Of a stretch of 64,000 bases of DNA, positions 20,962-30,254 are shown piece by piece (within the stretch, counting starts at the first letter, position 1; every line of letters begins with the position of its first letter). Source of the DNA: Novosphingobium terrae (GTDB lineage Bacteria > Pseudomonadota > Alphaproteobacteria > Sphingomonadales > Sphingomonadaceae); assembly GCF_017163935.1 (NCBI RefSeq), contig NZ_JABVZR010000002.1, positions 992,001 through 1,056,000 of the forward strand, in the 5' to 3' direction. The translations under genes and the position numbers were made by a program. The notes under the pieces were generated by a model that saw nothing but the letters and a program-made list of their open reading frames with translations, had not been told where the DNA came from and searched no databases.

Positions 20962-21929
20962 GGGCAGTCGACAAAACGGCCGGAAGAGTTGCGCACATGG
21001 CGAAGGTCGATGTTGTCATCGCTGCCTATAATGCAGCTGCAACAATAGGCGAAACGATCCGCTCTGCGCTCGCGCAACCCGAAGCAGCCAGCGTCGTGGT
21101 TGTCGATGATGCATCAAGCGACGAGACCTGTCAGGTGGCAGCAGCCAGCGATGACGGCACAGGGCGACTGAGAATCCTGCGCCAAGAACGCAACGGAGGC
21201 CCTTCACGCGCGCGCAATCGCGGCTTGGCAGACGGTTCCGCGGAATGGTTCACCGTTCTTGATGCCGATGACATCATGCTGCCCGGTAGGCTTGCGACGC
21301 TGCTGGGCCATAGCGATGATGCCGACCTTATCGCTGACGACCTGCTTGTGCGCGATGAAACGGCGCAAGAACAGCGCCCCATGTTTCTGCCGCCTGTCAC
21401 ACAGGTACAGACACTCAGCGCGGCGGCTTTCATTCAAGGCAACATCAGCCATGGACAGAAATCACGCCGGGATCTTGGTTTTATCAAGCCCTTGATTCGA
21501 AGAGATCTACTCACGCGGCACGGGCTTCATTTTGATGAAGCCCTTTGGCTGGGTGAGGACTACGAACTATACACGCGGATGCTCCTGCTCGGTGGGCGCC
21601 TGATCCTCGTGCCGGCAGCTGGATATGTTTACACAATACGGCCTACCTCGCTGAGTGGATCTCATACCATTGAGGCATTACGGATGTTGCGCGATTGCGA
21701 CATTCAACTCGGCCAAATCCCAAAACTGGGCAGCGCCCAGCGAAAGGCACTCGACAATCACTACTCGAGCGTGGATAGTCGGCTACAATGGCGTCTTCTG
21801 ATTGAAGCGGTCAAGCATCGCAACGTTGCTGCCGCCGCCAAAACTTTCTCACGATCCCTTCCAGTTACGCTATTTTTGATCAAGATGCTGCTTGAAGAAG
21901 CGTTTCGACGCATGAAACCGGCACGCTAA
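20958..21929 (+). CDS. glycosyltransferase family 2 protein
   Basis: The 323-residue protein has a GT-A fold: VDVVIAAYNAAATIGETIRS at the start, VVDDASSDETC, QERNGGPSRARNRGL and the metal-binding LDADD (about residue 99). The acceptor side includes WLGEDYELYTRMLLLG, where the ED pair is the expected catalytic region. It starts at the ATG overlapping the preceding stop (ATGA); a second ATG 13 codons in is possible. It belongs to the wzc-barrel-GT-wza operon. The donor sugar is unknown. Confidence 0.88.
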   Translation: MRAVDKTAGRVAHMAKVDVVIAAYNAAATIGETIRSALAQPEAASVVVVDDASSDETCQVAAASDDGTGRLRILRQERNGGPSRARNRGLADGSAEWFTVLDADDIMLPGRLATLLGHSDDADLIADDLLVRDETAQEQRPMFLPPVTQVQTLSAAAFIQGNISHGQKSRRDLGFIKPLIRRDLLTRHGLHFDEALWLGEDYELYTRMLLLGGRLILVPAAGYVYTIRPTSLSGSHTIEALRMLRDCDIQLGQIPKLGSAQRKALDNHYSSVDSRLQWRLLIEAVKHRNVAAAAKTFSRSLPVTLFLIKMLLEEAFRRMKPAR

Positions 21930-21976
21930 GCATCAAGGTCAAAAACCCGAATCGTAGTTCTTTTTTGGAATTTGAT

Positions 21977-22567
21977 ATGCCTCGCATGCGCAAATGCATC
22001 ATTCAAGCCACCCTGGCAATTTTGGCATCCACGGTTTGTGCGCAGGCAGCAATTGGCGCGCCTGCGCCGGCAGCTGAGAAATCGGCTGGCGGGCCTGCCG
22101 CATTGGACGATTACAAGCTTTCATCAGGCGATCGCATCCGGATCATCGTCTATGGCGAGGATGGGATCACAGGCGAGTATAGTGTTACCGATGAGGGCGT
22201 GATCGATTTCCCTCTCGCCGGTAAGGTCCCTGCCAGCGGCCATCCACTCAAGGACATCACCACCACGATCGAGCAGCGACTGGCGCGGGGCTACATCAAG
22301 GACCCGCGCGTCAACGCCGAAATCGTCGATTATCGCCCATTCTACATCTTTGGGGAAGTTCAAAAGCCCGGAAAGTACCCGTTTGCGATCGATCTCACGC
22401 TGCAGCAAGCCATCGCTGCTGCCGGAGGATTTACCTATCGCGCCAATCTGAAAAAGGTCTTCCTGCGCCATCAAGGCGAAACCACCGAAAGCATCGTCAA
22501 CGCCAAGGCCGGGCCTGTCGCACTCATGCCAGGTGATACCATCCGAATTAGCGAACGCTTCTTCTAA
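21977..22567 (+). CDS. polysaccharide export protein (Wza/GumB type, short form)
   Basis: The 196-residue protein has a signal peptide followed by the poly-export domain (YKLSSGDRIRIIVYGEDG, about residues 45-62; FPLAGKVPASGHPLKDI) and an SLBB domain (FYIFGEVQKPGKYPF, TLQQAIAAAGGFTYRA). It lacks the C-terminal amphipathic helix that makes the pore in E. coli Wza, so it is of the GumB kind and would need another outer-membrane partner, probably the beta-barrel protein at 19684. GGAA precedes the ATG by six bases. A clear lipobox is not evident; the Cys in ASTVC is a poor match. Confidence 0.9.
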   Translation: MPRMRKCIIQATLAILASTVCAQAAIGAPAPAAEKSAGGPAALDDYKLSSGDRIRIIVYGEDGITGEYSVTDEGVIDFPLAGKVPASGHPLKDITTTIEQRLARGYIKDPRVNAEIVDYRPFYIFGEVQKPGKYPFAIDLTLQQAIAAAGGFTYRANLKKVFLRHQGETTESIVNAKAGPVALMPGDTIRISERFF

Positions 22568-23006
22568 ACGGAGTGGCAAGGAAAACTCACTTCTCCTGTG
22601 TAACCCTCCTTGCCCCCCAAAACCATTCCAAGCTCAAAAAGCGGCTTTACGAAGAAGCTCCATACCTCATCCGCTTCCAGGCCAAAGCTCGGACTATTCG
22701 CCGGTCGATTGTCCCAACGTGCGAAGCTAACCGCCGAGCTAGTGAACGAAATTATGGCAAGTACAGTTGCGCAAACAACTCTGCCTAAACGATCACTTAA
22801 TGCCACGCTGCGAAAAGATTGGTCGCAAGAAGCTCGTATCGACGAAAGAATGCTAACAAAGCATTCTAATTCACTCTAGTTTTCAAAGTTTTGGCTGAAC
22901 GCATTGATACAAGGCACCATCCCTTATGATGCGCACTAGGGAAACAATGCCAAATAGCGAAATTTTCGATAATCACCCAGTGACCGGGCGAGATACATCT
23001 ACTATT
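22568..23006. other. intergenic region after the export gene
   Basis: About 440 bases without a credible gene, lying between convergent genes. Frames on both strands lack ribosome-binding sites. A 21-codon frame ending close to 23011 was not accepted. Confidence 0.4.
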
Positions 23007-23207
23007 TTATAGTAAATGTTTAATCGCAACCACGATCATACCCCACAAAAATCCACCAGCAACGACACCGAACAAAATCCCCTTGGCCGGAGAATACGAT
23101 CCGGTATTATCAAAATCCGGACCTTCCGAAGGGCTTTCTGAAATCAGAAAGTTTCCATCATTGAGCTTAGCTACTGTGAATACTTTGTGATCAATTGGAG
23201 CCGACAT
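23007..23207 (-). CDS. small protein with one C-terminal membrane helix
   Basis: The 66-residue frame has a hydrophilic N-terminal half and one strong membrane segment near the end (ILFGVVAGGFLWGMIVVAI), followed by a basic KH pair. The segment is of normal membrane-helix length, which favours a real tail-anchored small protein. A GACGGGA stretch lies about eight bases before the ATG. I do not recognise the family. Its position between the export gene and the GH16-like gene suggests, without proof, a role in the cell envelope. Confidence 0.5.
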   Translation of the reverse strand: MSAPIDHKVFTVAKLNDGNFLISESPSEGPDFDNTGSYSPAKGILFGVVAGGFLWGMIVVAIKHLL

Positions 23208-23508
23208 AGCGCTATCCCGTCAACGGAGAGATAAAGCTATATACAAGGCTATGGTTGACAATGTGTAAACTCCATGGACTAACAACCCGCAATTGGAATT
23301 TCGCAAGGTGTCAATTTTCCTAATTTCAGCGGAACTCTGGAAACGCTGTAGGGCACAGCGCCATCGCTGCTGCAGGTCAGATCCATTTATCGCAGCTTCA
23401 CATATGATGGGTGTTCCGGATTGGCGCTAAAAGCCTAACCGCACAAATTATTGCACCAATCCTGACAAGCGCTTTAAGGACCAGATCGCGATTTAAGCTT
23501 CGAGAAAG
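23208..23508. other. intergenic region
   Basis: About 300 bases, with nothing recognisable beyond a likely promoter for the small membrane protein gene. Confidence 0.35.
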
Positions 23509-24330
23509 CTACGAATGGCGATAGCCGTGAATGATCAGTTTCATATTGTCGCTTGGTGCTGTAAAGCCGCTCCAGTGCCCCAGCCAACTATCTTGCGCGA
23601 TCGCAGCAGGCTGCAAATCGAAGTACGGCTTCATTGGCTCGCTAGGCCAAACTGTCGCGATTTTCCGATCAAACGTGTAACGTTCTATTCCGTTAACCAA
23701 CATCGAGATGCTTCCCTTGCCCTGATCGGCCTTTATGGAAAGCTTTAAACGCTTTCCGCTAAATTCGGACGCATTGGCAATTTTAACAGATTCAGTTGAT
23801 CCCTTATCGGTGTGTAAAGTTACCATCAACCCAAATGTACCAAAAAATTCGAAATCTATTTCGTGATGGTTTTTATTTTCATATAGGTAAAAGGCTGCAA
23901 CATCGACACCTGGCCTAAGCGTAGGAACAGTCACATCTGCCTCCCACAACCCGTCCGAATACGCAGCAGTTCCCCCCTGACCTTGAACCTGTGCGGCGCC
24001 GCTACTATCCATAGTCAAGACGACATCAGTTCCAGAAACGCCAACATGGTCAAATTTCCATGGCAAAATCCCAAGCGGGCTAGCCCAATCTGACGCCAGA
24101 AAAGGCGCCGCCCAATTCCATGGATGGTTCCCACTCATGTCCAACGCTGGGAGTGCGGATGCCGTTATCGTTGGAGAGCTTACATTTCCTCCAATTGCTG
24201 CCGAAGGCGCAGAACCAGCGAAAGCCGATTCACCATCCGAACTTCGCCCATCAGAACACGACATTAACGACAATGCTGGACCGGCACATAACAAAATAAC
24301 AGAACTTCGAGGTTTCACAGAGTTCCACAT
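23509..24330 (-). CDS. GH16-like glycoside hydrolase lipoprotein
   Basis: The 273-residue protein has a lipoprotein signal (LSLMSC, acylated Cys about residue 25), a Ser/Ala-rich linker and a concanavalin-like domain. The motif HHEIDFEFFG (about residue 155) carries the E-x-D-x-E catalytic triad pattern of family 16 beta-glucanases and related enzymes. Aromatic residues (PFLASDWASP, LGHWSGF) fit a carbohydrate groove. Anchored in the envelope and encoded in an EPS locus, it probably cuts the polymer during synthesis or turnover, as ExoK/ExsH-type enzymes do. Only one catalytic motif is visible, so substrate and activity are inferred. Confidence 0.72.
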   Translation of the reverse strand: MWNSVKPRSSVILLCAGPALSLMSCSDGRSSDGESAFAGSAPSAAIGGNVSSPTITASALPALDMSGNHPWNWAAPFLASDWASPLGILPWKFDHVGVSGTDVVLTMDSSGAAQVQGQGGTAAYSDGLWEADVTVPTLRPGVDVAAFYLYENKNHHEIDFEFFGTFGLMVTLHTDKGSTESVKIANASEFSGKRLKLSIKADQGKGSISMLVNGIERYTFDRKIATVWPSEPMKPYFDLQPAAIAQDSWLGHWSGFTAPSDNMKLIIHGYRHS

Positions 24331-24903
24331 TGCTAAATTCCCATCATTTTTGCGTGCGACGAGCTTCCGAAATAAAAATTTCGGTGCATATACAAAGAAG
24401 AATTATCCATAATTTTATATCAAACAAAAATCCGATGGTGAAGCATTAAAATTCACGCCAAGGAATTGAAAACACAAGGTTTCACCAGATCATTTTGTGA
24501 TATGGAAAATCAATGGAAAATGGCCTGGGCCGGCTTTTATTTTCAACGAAAACCGCTCATTTTTAAAAAAATACATATGCGCGCAAAATTTTGGAGAATC
24601 GGAACAGAATATCTCTAATTTCAAGATTCATTCAAATATCGCAGAATCTATATTTAAATTTACGCGGAAACGCCTTAGATTATATCGAGCGTATTTTTTT
24701 AATGCATTGATTTAATTTACTAATATTCCGCCGTTAATCAGGCCTTTGCGCAAGACGAATTGTAAGATATCGGTACGTGAAATTATCTACAACCAAACGC
24801 TGATTAGTCGTAACATCGGAAGGCCATGCCTTGATTTTCCTGGCACTGAAGGCCTCGATCTCATTCGGCAAGCTGAACGAACATACTCAAGTAGGGCTCA
24901 ATC
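24331..24903. other. AT-rich intergenic region
   Basis: About 570 bases of low-GC sequence with many T and A runs and no credible gene. It probably holds divergent promoters for the GH16-like and the second acyltransferase genes. Confidence 0.4.
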
Positions 24904-25974
24904 ATGATCACGGCGAAGCCACGGGAAACATTTGAGCTGCTTGACGGTTTGCGGGGAATTTGCGCAATTTGCGTCGTGGCAATGCATATAGCCGATCAGT
25001 ATGGCTTAATTTACTCAATTCCACACGCCTATATAGCAGTTCCCTTCTTCTTTATGCTTAGTGGCATAGTGATTTCTCACGCTTATGAAAAAGGAATAAT
25101 GAAAAATAGTAATATTTTATACTTTATGACAGTACGAATTGAAAGGCTATATCCACTACTCGTTATGGGAATAGTAATTTCTTTATCTTTAAATTCGATC
25201 ACGCACAAATGGAATTATGATGGAAAAATCACACTGATGATTTTAGCATCAATTTTTCTTATTCCCTGGCCGGGGCAATCTTTATTTCCTCTTCTCCCCC
25301 CCCAATGGTCCCTTGCCATCGAGCTTTGGGGTAATTTGGCGCATCGCTTAATTGTAAAAAGATTGCACGAGCTAGAACTTGTCTTGATCATTGCATCTGG
25401 TGGAATTGCCATGTCCTACTATGCAGTTCGATTTGGAGGACTTAACATTGGCTGGTCACTCCAAAATGGCATTGGTGGAATTGCAATTTTCGCGTTTTGC
25501 TATCCCTGTGGAATATTACTGTATCGCTTGCGCGATAGAGGCCGCCTCTGGCAAATTAATGCATCATTATCGCTTTTGATATTTGCATTACTAGCGACCA
25601 TCGTCACGCCCACACCACTTCGAACATTCGCAAATGGGATGCGTGACCTTATCTGCGTCATCCTCATCTTCCCATTTATATTGATTTGCTCTATAAATCT
25701 GAAGGCAACAGGAATAAAAAAAAATATTAGCAAATGGCTCGGGAAAATATCATATCCCATTTACATTACCCACTATCCATTGGTAATATTTCTAACTTCG
25801 ATAATCATTAAATTGCACCTATCGAAATTATTCCAGTACATTACAGTTCCAGTATTTTTACTAATGTCCATTCTATTGTCATGCCTATGCCTTTTTTTGG
25901 ACGTTACCATTCGCGTTCGACTTAAGAGCATTCGCGGCAATCGCGCCGTCGCCCAACCAGCAGCCGCGCCATAG
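24904..25974 (+). CDS. membrane acyltransferase, acyltransferase-3 family
   Basis: The 356-residue integral membrane protein has the family start FELLDGLRGICAICVVAMH (active-site Arg and His), FFFMLSGIVISHAYEKG and TVRIERLYPLLV, then eight to ten helices ending near ISYPIYITHYPLV. It would put acetyl or another acyl group on sugar residues of the EPS. AGGG six bases before ATG supports the start. The gene is clearly AT-richer than the Wzc operon, like the GT32 and Nudix genes, which hints at a separate origin. Its C-terminus (AVAQPAAAP) is in GC-richer sequence. Confidence 0.85.
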   Translation: MITAKPRETFELLDGLRGICAICVVAMHIADQYGLIYSIPHAYIAVPFFFMLSGIVISHAYEKGIMKNSNILYFMTVRIERLYPLLVMGIVISLSLNSITHKWNYDGKITLMILASIFLIPWPGQSLFPLLPPQWSLAIELWGNLAHRLIVKRLHELELVLIIASGGIAMSYYAVRFGGLNIGWSLQNGIGGIAIFAFCYPCGILLYRLRDRGRLWQINASLSLLIFALLATIVTPTPLRTFANGMRDLICVILIFPFILICSINLKATGIKKNISKWLGKISYPIYITHYPLVIFLTSIIIKLHLSKLFQYITVPVFLLMSILLSCLCLFLDVTIRVRLKSIRGNRAVAQPAAAP

Positions 25975-26221
25975 GGTTGCTGCTGGTCTGATTGTCCACA
26001 TCGAGAGCACACGCCTTCAAAAGGAAAGGGCAAAAAGGCGCCAAGGTCAGACAATAAGCCCGCCGCTCTGCCACCAAGAGGTACGGGTTGATTGTTAGAG
26101 TATCGCGGACTCCCGCGCCATTGCTATCTGGAGGTTAAGCAACGCGGAACCGGATGATGGCTATGGCGCCGCCGCTGTTTCCGGGGGCTGGCGGTCGGTA
26201 TCCGCGCGAACTATGCGGATG

Positions 26222-26404
26222 CTAATTCAATGTCGCCCCCAGACTTCGATCATCGCCTTGGCTCAGCCAGGATTTAAAGATCACTTCGGCGCGCAGTTCA
26301 TCACCCATCGAGCCGTTCAACGATTCGTAATAGCCATCGCAAAATCGTTCCCATAAGGCTTGATCTGGTGGCGGGGGAAGCGTCGGCTGATGTTGCCCAA
26401 CCAC
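26222..26404 (-). pseudogene. IS3-family transposase fragment
   Basis: The minus-strand peptide contains GYYESLNGSMGDELRAEVIF, a decayed form of the catalytic Glu block of IS3 OrfB (usually FIESFNGRLRDELLN). Only about 45 residues of similarity remain. It marks an old insertion at the right border of the EPS genes. Confidence 0.6.
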
Positions 26405-26445
26405 TCTTCCCAGACAACGAACGGAAATGTGTAGCGGGGGGCGCG

Positions 26446-26685
26446 CTAGTGCGACTTGCCGTCATTGCCTAACCAGGTGTCATATGCTCCTGATTGCAAC
26501 ATATGGGCCCATGCACCAATATAAGCTGCCTGGCCGCTATGCTCAGAGCCGGAGATCTCGGCCGCCACCGCTACGTTACCCAGCATGTTGGCAAACTCTG
26601 CCCTGGAGCAAATACTGCTACGCTCGAGCAATGCACTCAGCACCACCATAACGGCGCCGAAAGCTCTAACGGCATCATCATCCAT
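26446..26685 (-). CDS. small protein of an unknown two-copy family (copy A)
   Basis: This 79-residue protein is similar along its length to the one encoded at 26918-27127. Shared positions include GA(V/I), LLER/LFER, ICS-AEFA, and an Ala-rich C-terminal helix. Its start has an excellent ribosome-binding site (AAGGAGGCAAGCT then ATG), nearly identical to that of the paralogue, which argues that both are real. It looks soluble and alpha-helical. I do not recognise a family. The two genes lie in tandem with 230 bases between them. Confidence 0.65.
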   Translation of the reverse strand: MDDDAVRAFGAVMVVLSALLERSSICSRAEFANMLGNVAVAAEISGSEHSGQAAYIGAWAHMLQSGAYDTWLGNDGKSH

Positions 26686-26917
26686 AGCTTGCCTCCTTGG
26701 TGTGAGAGGTCAGAATGGGCTGATCTGGAAGCTTTGCCTATGCAGGAAAAGCGGTATGGACTTTTACGAGATTAGCGCGGTGTGCTCAACGCACGGTCGC
26801 CGGAAGATCAGGCCAAAACAAATTGAAAAAGTCGGGTGTTGGCTCATCGGACTGCCGCTTTCTGGTGAGCGGTATCGGAACACCGTACTCGACAGCCGCC
26901 TAATTCAGCTTCCCCGC

Positions 26918-27127
26918 TTATCCCTGCGTTGCGGCCCGCACGCACGAAGCCATCGTAGCCAGATGCTCCGCTCGCCGCCCGAATTCAATTCCATCGCCCT
27001 GAGCGGCTTCAGCAGCCTGAGCAACACTGTCGGCGAATTCGGCCATTGAGCAAATCCCGTCCCGTTCGAACAGCACTGCGATGTCTACGAGAATCGCGCC
27101 AGCAGCCTTTGGAACATCATTGTACAT
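26918..27127 (-). CDS. small protein of an unknown two-copy family (copy B)
   Basis: The 69-residue protein begins MYNDVPKAAGAILVDIAVLF and shares with its neighbour (26446-26685) the ER-GICS-AEFAD segment and an Ala-rich helix. The start is set by GGAAGGAGGCAACCT directly before the ATG; the open frame extends 57 codons further upstream but nothing there aligns with the paralogue. Function unknown. Tandem duplication with conserved Shine-Dalgarno spacing suggests both copies are expressed. Confidence 0.65.
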   Translation of the reverse strand: MYNDVPKAAGAILVDIAVLFERDGICSMAEFADSVAQAAEAAQGDGIEFGRRAEHLATMASCVRAATQG

Positions 27128-27676
27128 AGGTTGCCTCCTTCCTAAGGATAGCCCGATAGCTTTCTGAGGTAGGGAGGCCAATACGTCAAAGGGAGTAAAA
27201 GTATCTCTAAATCGCAATTCTGCGGTCACTGTGCAGTGACACGTCCCCAAGAGTGCGTCAAAATGGTATCGCACCCATGCACCCAAAAAACCAAGCAACG
27301 GACCGAGTACATCTCATATTTTACCAATTAATTAATCTATGATCTCGTTTACATAATTTAAAAAATATTTATAGATTTAGCATTGTTAAAATTCCTTCCG
27401 CCTTTCATTCATGAATTTAGCCTTCCGTCCAGATTATGGCCTAATTAAATTTCATTTCTTCAATCAACCTTAATCGACGTGCACTTCTTTTGATCGCTGG
27501 TTGAGATTTTCGTCCGCGCTACGCCCCGAAGCCGTTTCGAAAGAAAGTCGCGCAAGATATCCGCCCCGGATCGCGGCGGACCACCTCCTCGCTGTTCTCG
27601 CCTGTCATTAGGCCATCGAACAAGCCTCCCGGGGGCGGTAAGGTTACCTCAGGATAGAGACACGAAGGATTCGGAG
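27128..27676. other. intergenic region, AT-rich in its centre
   Basis: About 550 bases between divergent genes. An AT-rich section lies around 27300-27420. AAGGA seven bases before 27677 is the ribosome-binding site of the next gene. No other feature is seen. Confidence 0.4.
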
Positions 27677-28468
27677 ATGGGTACGGACAGCAGCCAGCCA
27701 CTTGCGCTTCTGATCGATGGGGACAATGCATCCCCCAGGATCATCGAGGGCCTGCTGGCGGAAATTGCGAATTACGGTACCGCAAGCGTCAAGCGGATCT
27801 ACGGCGACTGGACCAAGCCCAACCTGGGGGGCTGGAAGCAGTGCCTGCTCGAGCACTCCATACAGCCCATCCAGCAGTTCGCCTATACCACCGGCAAGAA
27901 TGCGACCGACGGGGCCATGATCATCGATGCGATGGATCTTCTCTATACCGGCAGGTTCGCCAGCTTCTGCATTGTTTCGAGCGACAGCGACTTTGCGCGC
28001 CTCGCAGCGCGGATCCGCGAGCAGGGCGTGACGGTCTATGGATTCGGGGAGCGCAAGACCCCTCGCCCGTTCATCACGGCATGTGACAAGTTCGTCTATT
28101 TTGACGTGCTCGGCAGTTCCAATGGGCAAGGCGAGGCCGAGCAGGGCCCCTCATCCAAAGCTTCGGCCACGCGTCATGTGCAGGAGGAGGCTCCGCTCGC
28201 TCATCCTGCCCTCATTATGCTAGCCAAAGCGATCACCGCATCAGCAGATGAGGATGGTTGGGCCAATCTTGCCCGCGTGGGAGCGCATCTAGCGAAGCAG
28301 TCTGCGGATTTTGATGCTCGCAACTATGGCTTTGTGAGGCTTTCGGACCTCGTTGAGGCTTCCGGCATCGCTGAGATCGCACGGGTGGGTGATCATCCCA
28401 AGGTGGTGATGGTCCGCCTCAAAAAAAGCGCTGCGGCCTATTTCGCGAATTGGCCAACACAACAATAG
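27677..28468 (+). CDS. NYN-domain (LabA/DUF88-type) protein with C-terminal OST-HTH-like domain
   Basis: The 263-residue protein starts with a PIN-like NYN domain. Its acidic metal-binding residues are visible in LLIDGDNAS (about residues 11-19), NATDGAMIIDAMDLL (about 75-89) and IVSSDSDFARLAARIRE (about 98-114). After a linker, residues about 175-260 look like a LOTUS/OST-HTH RNA-binding domain (GWANLARVGAHLAK, NYGFVRLSDLVEASG). NYN-OST-HTH proteins are presumed RNases or RNA-binding factors. The start has AAGGA upstream. No partner gene is adjacent. Its role is unproven. Confidence 0.82.
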   Translation: MGTDSSQPLALLIDGDNASPRIIEGLLAEIANYGTASVKRIYGDWTKPNLGGWKQCLLEHSIQPIQQFAYTTGKNATDGAMIIDAMDLLYTGRFASFCIVSSDSDFARLAARIREQGVTVYGFGERKTPRPFITACDKFVYFDVLGSSNGQGEAEQGPSSKASATRHVQEEAPLAHPALIMLAKAITASADEDGWANLARVGAHLAKQSADFDARNYGFVRLSDLVEASGIAEIARVGDHPKVVMVRLKKSAAAYFANWPTQQ

Positions 28469-28672
28469 GGGCACTATGATTTACCAGTGATGCCTTTTTC
28501 CATATTCCTACAATGTTTCGGAACGCCAGCATCTAAAGCTTCTCAAACGAGAGTAATGAAAAAAAGCGCCCCGGTTACGAGGCCTTCCGAAATGGCGCAA
28601 TGCTCAATGACGAATTTCAGACCACATTCATTTCCAGCAATCCACCTAGAGGCGTGCAATGGCTTTGTTGAC

Positions 28673-29077
28673 CTATCCAATGGCCTTGGTTTGGAAACCG
28701 CCGGGCCAGGTTGGCTGCGTCAGATGCGGCAGGTCAACAACCTTATCGTTGAGCGCCACGTCAATCATGTGCCTCCACAAAAGCGCGGCATGATCTCGAT
28801 CTTTGATCGGCTTGACCTCAAAGCCATCTGAATCATTGGAAGAGCCATGGAATAGGGCCTTATTCGAAAGCATCGCCTCGGTCGGCTCGCGCAACGCGGT
28901 AAGCACGGCGCGTGCAATAGCAGTAGGCATAATATCGCCCTCAATCAGCAGCATTTCAGTTGCTTTGGTCTTAGGCTCGTAGTCACTCATGTAAGGCGCG
29001 GGATTGCCATCCTCGTCCCGGTCAGCAATCGCCTCAATGATAACCAATGCAAGGCGCTCGATCATGCTATCTACCAT
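28673..29077 (-). CDS. phage-style hypothetical protein (AREPTEAM motif)
   Basis: The 134-residue protein has the layout of a hypothetical family common in alphaproteobacterial prophages: an N-terminal MIERLALVIIEAI helix, the central ARAVLTALREPTEAML segment and a C-terminal WRHMIDVALND helix. The function of that family is unknown to me. GGGGGA lies just before the ATG. It neighbours an XRE regulator on the same strand, 16 bases away, so the two may be co-transcribed. It may mark a prophage remnant. Confidence 0.6.
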   Translation of the reverse strand: MVDSMIERLALVIIEAIADRDEDGNPAPYMSDYEPKTKATEMLLIEGDIMPTAIARAVLTALREPTEAMLSNKALFHGSSNDSDGFEVKPIKDRDHAALLWRHMIDVALNDKVVDLPHLTQPTWPGGFQTKAIG

Positions 29078-29092
29078 ATATCCCCCATGTGA

Positions 29093-29380
29093 TTAAGCCG
29101 CTCCAAGCACCCGTTCTACCGCTGCCGGGTCAGCAGCAATCAACTTCAACAGCGTGCGGGCTGGTGCGTCAGGCATGCGGCGCCCTTGCTCCCAATCGCG
29201 GATTGTACCAACAGGGATTTGATAGGCAGCGGCAAAAGCTGCCTGTGTCATCCCGGCCGCCGCGCGGATGGCCCGCACATCAATCCCCTCTACAACGCGC
29301 CTTCGGGTCGCATCGCGCTGCACGTAGGCAATGGCATCCGGTCGGCCAGCCGCGTTCCCAGAAAAGTCTTCTTCGTGCAT
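29093..29380 (-). CDS. XRE-type helix-turn-helix regulator (HigA-like antitoxin candidate)
   Basis: The 95-residue protein has an XRE helix-turn-helix near its C-terminus: VRAIRAAAGMTQAAFAAAY, then IPVGTIRDWEQGRRMP and a final helix. This form occurs in antitoxins of HigBA/RelBE-type modules and in small repressors. The ATG at 29380 is preferred; the frame extends 19 codons upstream. No intact toxin gene is seen next to it; a short frame upstream (29290-29544) is not recognisable. It is close upstream of the phage-style protein gene. Confidence 0.72.
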   Translation of the reverse strand: MHEEDFSGNAAGRPDAIAYVQRDATRRRVVEGIDVRAIRAAAGMTQAAFAAAYQIPVGTIRDWEQGRRMPDAPARTLLKLIAADPAAVERVLGAA

Positions 29381-29786
29381 CGTGCCAACACCTGTTCCAG
29401 GATCGTGGCCAAACCCTTGAAAATTATTCCTGGGCATCGCTCAAAGTTGCATCCTCGGACTTGTCGATAGTCAAGTGGGTCGGAGCACAACTCAAAGTTT
29501 ATATGCGGCAATGCCGCATATTCTTCAAGCATTTCATGCAGCAATGCCGCACTGCTTCAAAGCGGAGCTTTGCCATTTTTCGGCCCAGACAGGCGCGCTT
29601 GCGCATCGCGAGAACCGTTGGTTGATGCTAAATTAACTGCGCCAGCCCGACAACTCACGCTGGCTTCGTGCGGGGTCCGGCAACGATGGAAATCGGCGAA
29701 ATCGATGCGATGGGGATCAGGCGGAGCAGTCGAGTTTGGGCACGGTCGCACCGTGGCAAGCACAAGTTACGACCATGCCCTTGAAT

Positions 29787-30254
29787 TCAGGCCGCGTCGG
29801 CAGCAGCAATTTTTTTGCGGCCCCGCTTGAGAGCAGCGGGAGCGGGTTCAGTGGGCAGCGCGGCTTTCGGTTTGCGACCTAGGCCGATTTTCTTTGCGAG
29901 TTCGGCCCGCTTGGCAGCGTATTCCGGAGCAACCATCGGATAATCGGAATTGAGATTCCACCTGGTTCGGTAGTCTGCCGGGGTGAGATCGTGATCGGCA
30001 GAAAGATGCCGTTTGAGCATCTTCATTTTCATGCCGCATTCTAGGCATGTGAGAGCATCGGGCTTTACAGAAGCGCGGATCGATACTGCGGGCTCTCGCT
30101 TTTCTGCGACACCTTCCGGCTCTTTGCCGAGATTTTCCAGCGAGGCGTAGACGGATTGGATCAGTCGCGGCAATTCTTCGATTGCGACATTGTTGTGGCC
30201 CACATGAGAAGAAACAATATCGGCAGCGAGGGTCAGCAGCGTTTTATCGGTCAA
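29787..30254 (-). CDS. mucR: MucR/Ros-family transcriptional regulator
   Basis: The 155-residue protein has an N-terminal oligomerisation region (TLAADIVSSHVGHNN) and a Ros-type zinc finger with Cys70, Cys73, His83 and His88 in C-x2-C-x9-H-x4-H spacing. The typical LTPADYRTRWNL and YPMVAPEYAAKRAELAKKIGLG follow, with a basic tail (KRGRKKIAAADAA). MucR proteins bind AT-rich DNA and control EPS production, motility and cell cycle genes in alphaproteobacteria. The start is TTG with AAAGG upstream. It may control the EPS genes in this window, but that is an inference. Confidence 0.93.
   Translation of the reverse strand: MTDKTLLTLAADIVSSHVGHNNVAIEELPRLIQSVYASLENLGKEPEGVAEKREPAVSIRASVKPDALTCLECGMKMKMLKRHLSADHDLTPADYRTRWNLNSDYPMVAPEYAAKRAELAKKIGLGRKPKAALPTEPAPAALKRGRKKIAAADAA

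Noticed and set aside
29290..29544. 84-codon minus-strand frame overlapping the XRE regulator, considered as a toxin partner
   Set aside because: No match to RelE, HigB or BrnT features and it overlaps most of the regulator in another frame.
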